Positions 1 through 7,872 of a stretch of 64,000 nt of DNA are shown one piece after another. Position 1 is the first letter of the stretch. Each line of letters starts with the position of its first letter. The notes under the pieces are model-generated. The model worked only from the letters and a program-made list of their open reading frames with translations, did not search any database and was not told the DNA's origin. The stretch is from Marinimicrococcus sp033875255 (GTDB taxonomy: Bacteria > Pseudomonadota > Alphaproteobacteria > Geminicoccales > Geminicoccaceae): assembly GCA_033875255.1 (NCBI GenBank), contig JAWZSN010000004.1:124001-188000 (forward strand), written 5' to 3'. Made by a program: the position numbers and the translations under genes.

Positions 1-2
1 AT

Positions 3-371
3 CCGCAACGCATTCCGGCGGTCCGCACCCTGGCGATGCCCGCCGATACCAACCCTTCGGGCGACGTGTTCGGCGGGTGGCTCCTTGCCCAGATGGACAT
101 AGCCGCCGGGACGGTCGCCTTCGAGCGGGCGAAAGGCCGCGTGGCCACGGTTGCGGTCGACGCCATGGAGTTCCACAAGCCGGTCTTCGTCGGCGACGTT
201 GTCAGCTGCTTTGCCGACATTATCCGCATCGGCCGGACCTCGATCACCATGCATGTCGAGGTCTGGGCCAAGCGCAGCCGCACCGGCGAGGAGGTGAAGG
301 TGACCCAGGGCCGATTCACCTGCGTTGCCATCGGCGACGACCGGCGCCCCCGACCGGTGCCCGAGGAATAG
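3..371 (+). CDS. Acyl-CoA thioesterase, YciA-like hotdog fold (5' partial)
   Basis: Hydrolyses acyl-CoA thioesters to free acid and CoA in the cytosol. The frame is open to the left edge of the window. The codons before the first ATG (position 36) already read as family sequence (PAVRTLAMPADTN), so the true start lies upstream and the gene is cut by the window. The hotdog signature NPSGDVFGGWLLAQMD carries the conserved Asn and Asp, followed by the central strand VAVDAMEFHKPVFVGD and the GRTS-TMHVEV strand typical of YciA-type hexameric thioesterases of about 130 residues. It converges on the GS-like gene 24 bases further on. Substrate length is not visible. The family call is firm. Confidence 0.9.
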   Translation, partial: PQRIPAVRTLAMPADTNPSGDVFGGWLLAQMDIAAGTVAFERAKGRVATVAVDAMEFHKPVFVGDVVSCFADIIRIGRTSITMHVEVWAKRSRTGEEVKVTQGRFTCVAIGDDRRPRPVPEE

Positions 372-395
372 GCGGCACCGGCCGGGCGGGCAAGT

Positions 396-1805
396 CTAGA
401 GCCCGTAGTAGAGCTGGAACTCTACCGGGCTCGGCATCCGCTCGACCAGCTCGATCTCGCGGCGCTTCAGCTCGACATAGGCCTCGATCAGGTCGTGCGA
501 CATGACCTCGCCCCTGAGCAGGAAGTCGTGGTCGGCTTCCAGCGCGTCGAGGGCCTGGCCCAGGGTGCTGGCGGTGGTCGGCAGGTCGTCGATCTCCTCG
601 GGCCGCAAGTCGTAGAGGTTGCGGTCCATGGCGTCGCCCGGCTCGAGCTTGCGCTCGATCCCGTCGAGGCCTGCCATGAGGATGGCGGTGAAGGCGAGAT
701 AGGGGTTGGCCGAGGGATCGGGGAAGCGCACCTCGACCCGCTTGCCGGCCGCCTGGGCAGCATAGGGGATACGAATCGCCGCCGAGCGGTTATGGGCGGC
801 GAAGGCCAGCAGCGCCGGCTCGTCGAGATCCTTGCGCAGCCGCTTGTAGCTGTTGGTGGTGGGGTTGGTGAAGGCGTTGATGGCCGGGCCGTGCTGGATG
901 ATCCCGGCGATGAAGGAAAGGCAGGTGGGGCTGAGGTCGGCGTAGCCCTGACCGGCGAAGAGCGGCCGCTCGCCCTGCCACAAGGACTGGTGCACGGCCA
1001 TCTGCGAGCCCGGCTCGTCGGCCACCGGCTTGGCCATGAACGAGGCGCTCTTGCCGTAGGAGGCCGCCACCTGGTGCACGACGTATTTGAGCGTCTGGAC
1101 GCGGTCGGCGGTGGCCAGCAGGCCGCCGGGGGCGAAGCTGATTCGGCCCTGCTGGGCGGCGGCGGCATGGTCGTGGTGAACGCGGGTGAAACCCAGGCCG
1201 CAGAGGAGGGTCGCGATCTCGCCGCGGATGTCGCTCATGTGGTCCGTCGGCGGCATCACGAGCTGGGCTGTGCCGGGTCCGGGCCGATGGCCGGGATTGC
1301 CTCCGGCATAGGCCTGGCTCCCTGCGGCACGGCTCTCGCTGCCGGCAAGGCGGAAGCTCGCCGCAAGCGGCGTCACCTCGATCCGCACGTCGTCGAACAG
1401 GAAGAACCCCAGCTCGGCGCCGACCACCACGCGGTCGGCCGCCGGATGCCCGGCGAGCCATGCCTCGGCGCGCAATGCGGTGGAGCGCGGGTCGCGCTCG
1501 TAGCCCATCCCGGTGGCGGGCTCGGCGGCCTCGCAGAGCAGCACGAGCGACGGCTGGGCGCTGAACGGGTCGAGAAAGGCGGTCGCCGGGTCGGGCTTCA
1601 CCAGAAGGTCGGATTCGCTCACGTCGCGCCAGCCGGGCACACCAGAGCCGTCGATCAGCAGCCCGTGCTCGAGAATCGCGGCGTCGACGCTGCCGGCGTC
1701 GATCGCGGTGTGGCGCCAGCGGCCGGCCAGGTCCGTGAAGCGCAGGTCGAGGATCCGCACGCCGTCGCGCTCGATCCGCTGGAGTATCTCGTCAGTGCTG
1801 CTCAT
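396..1805 (-). CDS. Glutamine synthetase-like protein with degenerate active site
   Basis: A 469-residue paralogue of type I glutamine synthetase, colinear with the true glnA next door from end to end (N-terminal RFTDLAGRWRH; C-terminal NPYLAFTAILMAGLDGI). The metal site is broken. Against this window's GlnA, EAEFF becomes ELGFF (second metal Glu to Gly), HHHEVATAGQCEI becomes HHDHAAAAQQGRI (two metal Glu to His and Arg) and GSGMHCH becomes GSQMAVH (metal His to Ala). By Salmonella numbering E131, E212, E220 and H269 are lost, while E129, E357, the Arg residues of the substrate pocket and the Tyr397-region YDL are kept. Normal GS catalysis is therefore unlikely. A regulatory or ligand-binding role, or another ligase chemistry, is inference. 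The start at 1805 is chosen because the protein aligns with GlnA from there; an upstream ATG at 1853 adds 16 unrelated residues. Confidence 0.85.
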   Translation of the reverse strand: MSSTDEILQRIERDGVRILDLRFTDLAGRWRHTAIDAGSVDAAILEHGLLIDGSGVPGWRDVSESDLLVKPDPATAFLDPFSAQPSLVLLCEAAEPATGMGYERDPRSTALRAEAWLAGHPAADRVVVGAELGFFLFDDVRIEVTPLAASFRLAGSESRAAGSQAYAGGNPGHRPGPGTAQLVMPPTDHMSDIRGEIATLLCGLGFTRVHHDHAAAAQQGRISFAPGGLLATADRVQTLKYVVHQVAASYGKSASFMAKPVADEPGSQMAVHQSLWQGERPLFAGQGYADLSPTCLSFIAGIIQHGPAINAFTNPTTNSYKRLRKDLDEPALLAFAAHNRSAAIRIPYAAQAAGKRVEVRFPDPSANPYLAFTAILMAGLDGIERKLEPGDAMDRNLYDLRPEEIDDLPTTASTLGQALDALEADHDFLLRGEVMSHDLIEAYVELKRREIELVERMPSPVEFQLYYGL

Positions 1806-1891
1806 TCGTATCGCCAGGTTCCATCGGGCGCCCTTTAGCGGAGGAAATCGCAATGGCCAACCCTCCGCCAGCCCGGAGCGCCCCGCAAGCA

Positions 1892-1921
1892 GAAAGGGCG
1901 GCCCCCGGGAGGACCGCCCTC
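1892..1921 (-). terminator. Possible terminator hairpin after glnA
   Basis: On the minus strand AGGGCGG pairs with CCGCCCT around a GC-rich loop and is followed by TTTCT. It sits 21 bases after the glnA stop and before the GS-like gene, so it would reduce read-through into that gene. The T-run is short, so this could be partial termination or simply a processing hairpin. Confidence 0.5.
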
Positions 1922-1941
1922 GCGCTGCAGCGCCGTGCTGC

Positions 1942-3372
1942 TCAGCAATCGTAGTAGAGGAAGAACTCGTACGGGTGCGGGCGCAGGCGGATCGGGTCGA
2001 TCTCGACCGAGCGCTTGTAGGCGATGTAGGTCTGGATCAGGTCCGGGGTGAAGACCTCGCCCTCGAGCAGGAACTCGTGGTCCGCCTCGAGCGCCTTGAG
2101 GGCGTCGTCGAGGGACTGGGGCGCCTGCCGGATCAGCGCTGCCTCCTCGGGGGGCAGATCGTAGATGTTCTTGCCCACCGGCTCGCCGGGATCCATCTTG
2201 TGCTTGATCCCGTCGAGACCCGCCATGAGCATCGCCGCGAAGGCGATGTAGGGATTGCACGACGGGTCGGGGCAGCGGAACTCGACGCGCTTGGCCTTGG
2301 GGCTGTCGCTGTACATCGGGATGCGGCAGGCGGCCGAGCGGTTGCGGAGCGACCAGGCGAGGTTCACCGGGGCCTCGTAGCCCGGCACCAGGCGGCGGTA
2401 GCTGTTGTTGGTGGGCGCCGCGAAGGCCAGCAGGGCAGGGGCGTGGTGCAGCAGGCCGCCGATGTACCAGCGCGCCAGGTCGGAGAGGCCCGCATAGCCC
2501 GCCTCGTCGGCGAAGAGCGGCTTGCCGTCCTTCCAGATCGACATGTGGCAGTGCATGCCCGAGCCATTGTCGCCGTAGAGCGGCTTGGGCATGAAGGTCG
2601 CCGTCTTGCCGTTCTGGTAGGCGACGTTCTTGACGACGTACTTGTACTTCATCTGGTGATCGGCCATCGCCAGCAGCGAGTCGAACTTCATGTCGATCTC
2701 GCACTGGCCGGCGGTCGCCACCTCATGGTGATGGCACTCGACGGTCAGGCCGATCTCCTGCATCACCAGCGCCATCTCGGCGCGCAGGTCGTTGAGGCTG
2801 TCGGTCGGCATGACCGGCAGGTATCCCTCCTTCGGCCGCACCTTGAACCCGAGATTGGGGCCTTCCTCGCGGTTGGTGTTCCAGTGCCCCTCGACCGAGT
2901 CGACATGGTAGCTGGAGAAGTGCTGGCCGGTGCCGTAGCGCACGTCGTCGAAGACGAAGAACTCGGCCTCGGGGCCGAAGAAGGCGGTGTCGCCGATGCC
3001 GGTCGACTTCAGGTAGGCCTCGGCCTTCTTGGCGATGCCGCGCGGGTCGCGGGGATAGAACTCCTTGGTCATCGGATCCTTGACGTCGGCGATCATCACC
3101 AGCGTCTTGTGCTCGGCGAACGGGTCGATGAAGGCGGTCGTCGGGTCCGGCGCCAGCAGCATGTCGGACTCGTTGATGACCTTGAAGCCGCGGATCGACG
3201 AGCCGTCGAAGCCCAGGCCCTCCTCGATGCGGTCGGCGCCGAAGGTCGCCGCCGGGTAGGAGAGGTGCTGCCACGCGCCGGGCATGTCGGTGAACCGGAT
3301 GTCCACCATCTCGACCTCGTGCTCTTCCATCGCCTTGATGACGTCCTCGGACGTCTTGCAACCCAGAGTCAT
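1942..3372 (-). CDS. glnA: Glutamine synthetase, type I
   Basis: Condenses glutamate and ammonia with ATP to glutamine; a cytosolic dodecamer and the main ammonium-assimilation enzyme. At 476 residues it has the usual length. All hallmark motifs are intact: the DGSS ammonium-site region, GPEAEFFVFD and HHHEVATAGQCEID metal ligands, GSGMHCHMS, NRSAACRIP and the RVEFRCPDPSCNPY stretch. The NIYDLPPEE loop carries the Tyr that GlnE adenylylates in this class, so covalent control is expected. The start is preceded by AGAGG about seven bases upstream. It lies 94 bases after glnB in the same direction, so the two probably share the sigma-54 promoter at 3878-3893. Confidence 0.98.
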   Translation of the reverse strand: MTLGCKTSEDVIKAMEEHEVEMVDIRFTDMPGAWQHLSYPAATFGADRIEEGLGFDGSSIRGFKVINESDMLLAPDPTTAFIDPFAEHKTLVMIADVKDPMTKEFYPRDPRGIAKKAEAYLKSTGIGDTAFFGPEAEFFVFDDVRYGTGQHFSSYHVDSVEGHWNTNREEGPNLGFKVRPKEGYLPVMPTDSLNDLRAEMALVMQEIGLTVECHHHEVATAGQCEIDMKFDSLLAMADHQMKYKYVVKNVAYQNGKTATFMPKPLYGDNGSGMHCHMSIWKDGKPLFADEAGYAGLSDLARWYIGGLLHHAPALLAFAAPTNNSYRRLVPGYEAPVNLAWSLRNRSAACRIPMYSDSPKAKRVEFRCPDPSCNPYIAFAAMLMAGLDGIKHKMDPGEPVGKNIYDLPPEEAALIRQAPQSLDDALKALEADHEFLLEGEVFTPDLIQTYIAYKRSVEIDPIRLRPHPYEFFLYYDC

Positions 3373-3466
3373 CTAAAGACCTCTTTTGTCGAACGTGTCC
3401 GTCTGGCGGACACGGGCCCATCTCGAACGGCGCCCGGGGCGCCTGTTCCTGCGGTTTCTCGTCGGC

Positions 3467-3805
3467 TCAAAGAGCGTCGGGGCCGCGCTCTCCGGTGCGG
3501 ATGCGGACGGCCTCCTCGACCGGCATGACGAAGATCTTGCCGTCGCCGATGCGGTCGGTCCGGGCAGCCTGCTGGATGGCTTCCACGGCGCGCTCGACGA
3601 TGCTGTCCTCGACGACGATCTCGATCTTCACCTTGGGCAGGAAGTCGACGACATATTCCGCACCCCGGTAGAGCTCGGTGTGGCCCTTCTGGCGGCCGAA
3701 CCCCTTCACCTCGGTCACCGTCATGCCCTTGAGGCCGACTTCCTGAAGGGCCTCCTTCACCTCGTCCAGCTTGAAGGGCTTGATGACCGCCTCGATCTTC
3801 TTCAT
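3467..3805 (-). CDS. glnB: Nitrogen regulatory protein PII
   Basis: Small trimeric signal protein that senses 2-oxoglutarate, ATP/ADP and, through uridylylation, glutamine. It controls GlnE/GlnA, NtrB and other targets. From the ATG at 3805 the protein is 112 residues, the standard length. It begins MKKIEAVIKPFKLDEVKEAL, and the T-loop YRGAEYVVDF places the uridylylated Tyr at position 51. The C-terminal block KIFVMPVEEAVRIRTGE is typical. The frame extends upstream to 3868, but those 21 extra codons are not PII sequence and overlap the promoter. It is followed by glnA, the usual alphaproteobacterial glnBA order. Confidence 0.98.
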   Translation of the reverse strand: MKKIEAVIKPFKLDEVKEALQEVGLKGMTVTEVKGFGRQKGHTELYRGAEYVVDFLPKVKIEIVVEDSIVERAVEAIQQAARTDRIGDGKIFVMPVEEAVRIRTGERGPDAL

Positions 3806-3877
3806 CCCCACGTCGATCTCCGCTCTTCGGCTAGCGTCCGCCGTGCCGGCAGCCCGCCTGCCCGACACCGGCCACCA

Positions 3878-3893
3878 TGCACGGATCGTGCCA
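3878..3893 (-). promoter_or_regulatory. Sigma-54 (RpoN) promoter for glnB-glnA
   Basis: The minus strand reads TGGCACGATCCGTGCA. Compared with the RpoN consensus TGGCACG-N4-TTGCW, every specified base matches except one (T to G in the -12 block). The GG at -24 and GC at -12 are correctly spaced. Transcription would start near 3866-3868, about 60 bases before the glnB ATG. RpoN/NtrC control of glnBA is established in related bacteria. I found no clear NtrC palindrome upstream by eye. Confidence 0.75.
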
Positions 3894-3954
3894 GTATGCC
3901 CGCAAGGCCCGGCGCCGGCTCTTCACGAGCCCGCGCCCAGCGCGAAGGCAGGCT

Positions 3955-3995
3955 GCTGCCTAGAAAATAGGCATTATGCCGTTTTATCCGGCAGC
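3955..3995. other. AT-rich nested inverted repeats between glnB and tRNA-His
   Basis: Outer arms GCTGCC (3955-3960) and GGCAGC (3990-3995) enclose a smaller repeat CCTA/TAGG and a perfect GGCAT-T-ATGCC. The segment is clearly richer in A+T than its surroundings. It could be an operator or enhancer for the glnB promoter, a promoter region for the tRNA, or a structured end for the minus-strand transcript coming from 4168. Its function is unknown. Confidence 0.35.
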
Positions 3996-4061
3996 AACCG
4001 ATCGTGGATCTGCGCGCTTGACTAGGGGGGCGCTTTGCGCCAAACAACGGCCCGCCACGTG

Positions 4062-4138
4062 GCGGGCGTAGCTCAGTTGGTTAGAGCGCCAGGTTGTGGC
4101 CCTGGAGGTCGGCGGTTCGAGACCGCTCGCTCGCCCCA
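4062..4138 (+). tRNA. tRNA-His (GTG anticodon)
   Basis: Cloverleaf with acceptor GCGGGCG pairing CGCTCGC, D-arm GCTCAGTTGGTTAGAGC, anticodon loop TTGTGGC reading GTG, T-arm GGCGG-TTCGAGA-CCGCT and an encoded CCA. The extra G at 4061 opposite C73 is the G-1 that marks histidine tRNAs. Confidence 0.97.
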
Positions 4139-4167
4139 TTTCCCCCCTTCGTTCGTTACAGATCTCG

Positions 4168-5331
4168 TCAATCCGCCTCCATCACGCGATGGAGCGTCGT
4201 GTAGCGCTCGAGCTGTTCTGGATCCGGCTCGATGCCGAGACCGGGCTCGTCGCCCAGCGTCATGACACCGTCGATCACCGGTGGCAGCGGGCCGCACAGC
4301 GCGCTGCGCAGCGGATTGGCGTTGACGTCCACCTCGAGAAGACCGGCACCGCCGGCCGCGGCGAGCAGGTGCGCGGAGGCGAGCAGGCCCGGCGCCCCGC
4401 CCAGATAATGCGGGCAGTAGACCAGCCCTGCTTGGAGAATCGACCTTGCCACCGGCAGGGTGCCGCTGATTCCACCCCACTTGCAGGCATCCGGCTGCAC
4501 GAAGCGCAGGGCTCCACCCGCCACGGCCGCCGCGAACTCGGCCTCGCCGCGAAGGTTCTCACCGGCCGCCAGCGGGATGCCGGCATCGGCCAGGCTGCGC
4601 CACATGCCCCAGGGCGTGTCGGCGGCGATCGGCTCTTCCAGCCAGTAGGGCTCGATCTCCTTGAGCTGGTCGATCATCGCCGGCGCGGTCTCGCTGGGCC
4701 AGGCCTGGTTGGCGTCCATCATCAGGCGCTCGCCCCGCCTGAGTGCGAGCCGGGCCGCCACGGCGTGGCGCCGGTCGCGCGCCGGATCGAAGCCGACCTT
4801 CATCTTAAAGGCGCGAAAGCCGGCCTCGCGCGAGGCGGCGATCAGCTCCGGCGCCACGTCGGGGTTGATGCCGCTCGCATAGGCGGGAAGCGAGGCGGCA
4901 GCCCCGCCGAGCAAGCGCCAGAGCGGCACCTCGGCGCGCCGTGCGGCAAGGTCCCACAAGGCCAGGTCGAGCCCCGCCAGGACCTGGGCCACCGGGCCCG
5001 GCTCACCGCCCTGGATGGCAAGACGGCGGAAGCGCTGGCTCAGGCGGGCGAACGTCTCGGGCGGCCGCTGCGGGGTCAGCTCGAGCAGGGCCGGAGCGAT
5101 GGCCGTCTCGAGCAGCCGGGCACGATGCTCGGCACCGCAGGTCGGGTAGTTGCACCAGATCTCGCCCCAACCCTCGGCGCCGTCGCGGTCCTCGATGCGG
5201 ACGAGCAGGCAGGGCCGGTCATGCATGTTGCCGATGGCGTTCATGACGGGCCGGTCGAGCGGTGCCCGAAGAAGATGCACGTCGATGCGTCGAGGAGCGA
5301 TGGCCTCGAGTGAGGTCGGCAGGTTCTTCAT
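4168..5331 (-). CDS. Mandelate racemase/muconate lactonizing family enzyme
   Basis: Enolase-superfamily enzyme of 387 residues. These enzymes abstract the proton alpha to a carboxylate with Mg2+, and most family members are sugar-acid dehydratases, racemases or cycloisomerases. Visible catalytic elements, in order: FKMKVG (the KxK base), MDAN (first metal Asp), WLEEP (second Glu), AAGENL (third Glu), QPDACKWGG and CPHYLGG (the His of the opposite face). KxK plus this His resembles the mandelate racemase/sugar-acid dehydratase subgroup. It is divergent from the sugar ABC genes starting at 5483, which suggests that importer brings in its substrate. The exact substrate cannot be read from sequence. 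Confidence 0.88.
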   Translation of the reverse strand: MKNLPTSLEAIAPRRIDVHLLRAPLDRPVMNAIGNMHDRPCLLVRIEDRDGAEGWGEIWCNYPTCGAEHRARLLETAIAPALLELTPQRPPETFARLSQRFRRLAIQGGEPGPVAQVLAGLDLALWDLAARRAEVPLWRLLGGAAASLPAYASGINPDVAPELIAASREAGFRAFKMKVGFDPARDRRHAVAARLALRRGERLMMDANQAWPSETAPAMIDQLKEIEPYWLEEPIAADTPWGMWRSLADAGIPLAAGENLRGEAEFAAAVAGGALRFVQPDACKWGGISGTLPVARSILQAGLVYCPHYLGGAPGLLASAHLLAAAGGAGLLEVDVNANPLRSALCGPLPPVIDGVMTLGDEPGLGIEPDPEQLERYTTLHRVMEAD

Positions 5332-5482
5332 GAGTTGACCCGGTTGGAGGTTTCACCCGCCGTCCGGCCCGATTGCCAAGCGGCAGTTGCGGGGGCGGGT
5401 CGGCTGTTGCAGGATGCCGCTACGGTCGGCTCAGAGCCGGCGGTCAAAAAAGAAGTCTTGCAGCTATCAGGGGGTGCATTCA

Positions 5483-6820
5483 ATGATGAGATTCACCCGT
5501 CGGGGAACGCTAAAGGTCGGGCTCGGGGCCGTCGCAGGGACCTCGCTGCTCGGCAGCACGTCGCTGCGCGCCGAGATCCCGGTCAACGAGGCGACACCGC
5601 CTTCCTACAAGGTGGAGGACGGCGCATCGCTGCGCATCCTGCGGCCGGCCAAGTTCGTCCAGGGCGACGAGACGGTCTTTCTCGCCAACAGCAAGAAGTT
5701 CGAGGAGCAATACGGCGTCCCGGTCAAGGTCGACAGCGAGAGCTGGGAGGACCTGCGGCCCAAGACGGCGGTGGCCGCCAGCATCGGCAGCGGTCCTGAC
5801 GTGATCCTCGCCTGGTCGGACGATCCGCACCAGTTCCCGGGCGCCACGATGGATCTCACCGACCTCGCCGACTATCTGGGCAAGAAATATGGCGGCTGGT
5901 GGCCGCTCGCCGAGAAGTACGGCAAGGACAAGGACGGCAGGTGGATCGCCCTGCCGATCGGCGCTTCGGGCGGCCGCGTCGTCTACCGCAAGTCCTGGGT
6001 CAATGAGGCCGGCTTCGACGGCATCCCTGGCGACCTCGACGGTTTCTTGAACCTCTGCCGCGCGCTGAAGAAGAGCGGGCATCCTCCCGGCTTCGCGCTG
6101 GGCAACGCGGTCGGCGACGGCAACGCCTGGACCAGCTGGGCGCTGTGGTCGCATGGCGGTGCCGTCTCCGACGAGAACGACAACGTCATCATCAACAGCA
6201 AGGAAACGATCGAGGCGCTCAAATACGCCAAGGAGCTCTACTCGACCTTCATCCCCGGCACGCTCGCCTGGCTTGATCCGTCGAACAACAAGGCGTTCCT
6301 CGCCGGCGAGATCAGCCTCACCCAGAACGGGATCTCGGTCTACTACGCGGCCAAGACCTCGCAGGACGAGGGGGTGCGCCAGCTCGCCGAGGACATCTTC
6401 CACGCCCGCATGCCGATCGGACCGCTGGGCCGTCCCGGCGAGCGGGCGCTGGTCATCAACACGATGGTCCTCAACAGCACCAAGTTCCCGAATGCCGCCA
6501 GGGAATATGTCCGCTTCATGATGGAGCGCGAGCAGTACGATCCCTGGCTGCAGGCGAGCATCGGCTATTGGGGCCATCCGCTGAAGGCGTATGACGCCAG
6601 CGAGATCTGGACGGCCGACCCCAAGCACGAGCCCTACAAGCACGTCATGGCCGACGCGCTTTGGGACGGTTACCGGGGCAGCCTCGGTGAATCCTCGGCG
6701 GCCGTGTTGGCCGACTATGTGGTCGTGCAGATGTTCGCCTCGGTCTGCGCCGGGCAGATGACGCCGGAGGAGGCCGCGAAGGAGGCGGAGCGGCGGGCCA
6801 AGCGCTACTACCGCACCTGA
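5483..6820 (+). CDS. Sugar ABC transporter substrate-binding protein (CUT1 type)
   Basis: Periplasmic binding protein of 445 residues, extracellular solute-binding family 1. The N-terminus MMRFTRRGTLKVGLGAVAG has a twin-Arg-like RR followed by a hydrophobic stretch, so Tat export is likely. AGGGGGTG lies seven bases before the ATG at 5483 (a second ATG follows immediately). The frame runs further upstream to 5387, but that part is not signal-peptide-like. Two permeases follow in the same direction, and no ATPase gene is present in this group. Divergent placement with the MR/MLE enzyme suggests a sugar-acid or related carbohydrate ligand; this is inference. Confidence 0.9.
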   Translation: MMRFTRRGTLKVGLGAVAGTSLLGSTSLRAEIPVNEATPPSYKVEDGASLRILRPAKFVQGDETVFLANSKKFEEQYGVPVKVDSESWEDLRPKTAVAASIGSGPDVILAWSDDPHQFPGATMDLTDLADYLGKKYGGWWPLAEKYGKDKDGRWIALPIGASGGRVVYRKSWVNEAGFDGIPGDLDGFLNLCRALKKSGHPPGFALGNAVGDGNAWTSWALWSHGGAVSDENDNVIINSKETIEALKYAKELYSTFIPGTLAWLDPSNNKAFLAGEISLTQNGISVYYAAKTSQDEGVRQLAEDIFHARMPIGPLGRPGERALVINTMVLNSTKFPNAAREYVRFMMEREQYDPWLQASIGYWGHPLKAYDASEIWTADPKHEPYKHVMADALWDGYRGSLGESSAAVLADYVVVQMFASVCAGQMTPEEAAKEAERRAKRYYRT

Positions 6821-6828
6821 CGATGGAG

Positions 6829-6899
6829 GCGCCCGCACGGGGCGCTTCTCAACGAGAAAATGCATGACGGCCGTCGGCACCCGCCGCTGGCGGCCGTCA
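6829..6899 (+). other. Two hairpins between binding-protein and permease genes
   Basis: GCGCCC/GGGCGC (6829-6845) and TGACGGCCG/CGGCCGTCA (6865-6899) lie in the 83-base gap. Neither is followed by a T-run. Such intercistronic hairpins commonly stabilise the upstream binding-protein mRNA or cause partial termination. Confidence 0.45.
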
Positions 6900-6903
6900 C
6901 GTC

Positions 6904-7872
6904 ATGGGAGCTGGATGTTACGTGGCGACAACAACCGAACGGATCGACGCCGTACCCGAAGCGAGCTGGCTATCACGCCTGTTCGACAACAAGGCGTTCC
7001 TGATCTTCCTGTGCATGCTCCCGGCCGCGGGGCTGCTGATCGTCTTTCTCACCTATCCGCTCGGTCTCGGCGTCTGGCTCGCCTTCACCGACACCAGAAT
7101 CGGTCGCGCCGGCGAGTTTACGGGTTTCGACAACTACTATTCGCTGTTCCAGGATCGCGATTTTTGGACCGCGGTATGGTGGACCTGCTTCTACACGGTC
7201 TTCGCAACCATCTTGAAGTTCGGTCTGGGCCTGTGGCTGGCGCTGCTCCTCAACAACAACCTGCCGATGAAGTCGCTCCTGCGCGCCTTCATCCTGGTGC
7301 CGTGGATCGTTCCGACCGTGCTGTCGGCGATCGCGTTCTGGTGGATCTACGATCCGCAATTCTCCATCGTCTCCTACGTCCTTGTCGACAAGCTGGGCTG
7401 GCTCGACACCTACATCAACTTCCTGGGCGATCCGTGGAATGCCCGCTGGTCCCTGATCGCCGCCAATGTGTGGCGCGGCATCCCGTTCGTTGCCATCTGC
7501 CTCCTGGCCGGCCTGCAGACCATCTCGCCCTCGCTCTACGAGGCGGCGATGATCGACGGCGCCAAGCCGATGCAGCGCTTCCGGCACATCACCGTGCCGA
7601 TGCTCATGCCGATCCTGGCGGTCGTGCTGACCTTCTCGGTGATCTTCACCTTCACCGACTTCCAGCTGGTCTACGCCATCACCCGCGGCGGCCCGGTGAA
7701 CTCCACCCACCTCATGGCCACCCTGGCCTTCCAGCGCGCCATTCCCGGCGGCCAGCTGGGCGAGGGCGCGGCCATTGCGGTCGCCATGATCCCGTTCCTT
7801 ATTGGCGCTACATTGTTCAGCTACTTCGCGCTGGCGCGCCGCAAGTGGCAGCAGGGAGGGGCCGATGACTGA
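6904..7872 (+). CDS. Sugar ABC transporter permease (MalF type)
   Basis: Inner-membrane permease with about six membrane segments, beginning FLIFLCMLPAAGLLIVFLTYP. The EAA loop EAAMIDGAKPMQRFRHITVPML makes the coupling helix that contacts the ATPase. The ATG at 6904 gives 322 residues. A GTG at 6922 is a good alternative because GGGAG lies upstream at a usable distance and the first six residues are not needed. It overlaps the next permease by eight bases, so translation is coupled. Its ATPase partner must be encoded elsewhere, possibly smoK at 14251. Confidence 0.92.
   Translation: MGAGCYVATTTERIDAVPEASWLSRLFDNKAFLIFLCMLPAAGLLIVFLTYPLGLGVWLAFTDTRIGRAGEFTGFDNYYSLFQDRDFWTAVWWTCFYTVFATILKFGLGLWLALLLNNNLPMKSLLRAFILVPWIVPTVLSAIAFWWIYDPQFSIVSYVLVDKLGWLDTYINFLGDPWNARWSLIAANVWRGIPFVAICLLAGLQTISPSLYEAAMIDGAKPMQRFRHITVPMLMPILAVVLTFSVIFTFTDFQLVYAITRGGPVNSTHLMATLAFQRAIPGGQLGEGAAIAVAMIPFLIGATLFSYFALARRKWQQGGADD

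Noticed and set aside
3806..3868. Upstream extension of glnB
   Set aside because: PII proteins begin at MKKIEAV, and the extension would overlap the region between the sigma-54 promoter and glnB.
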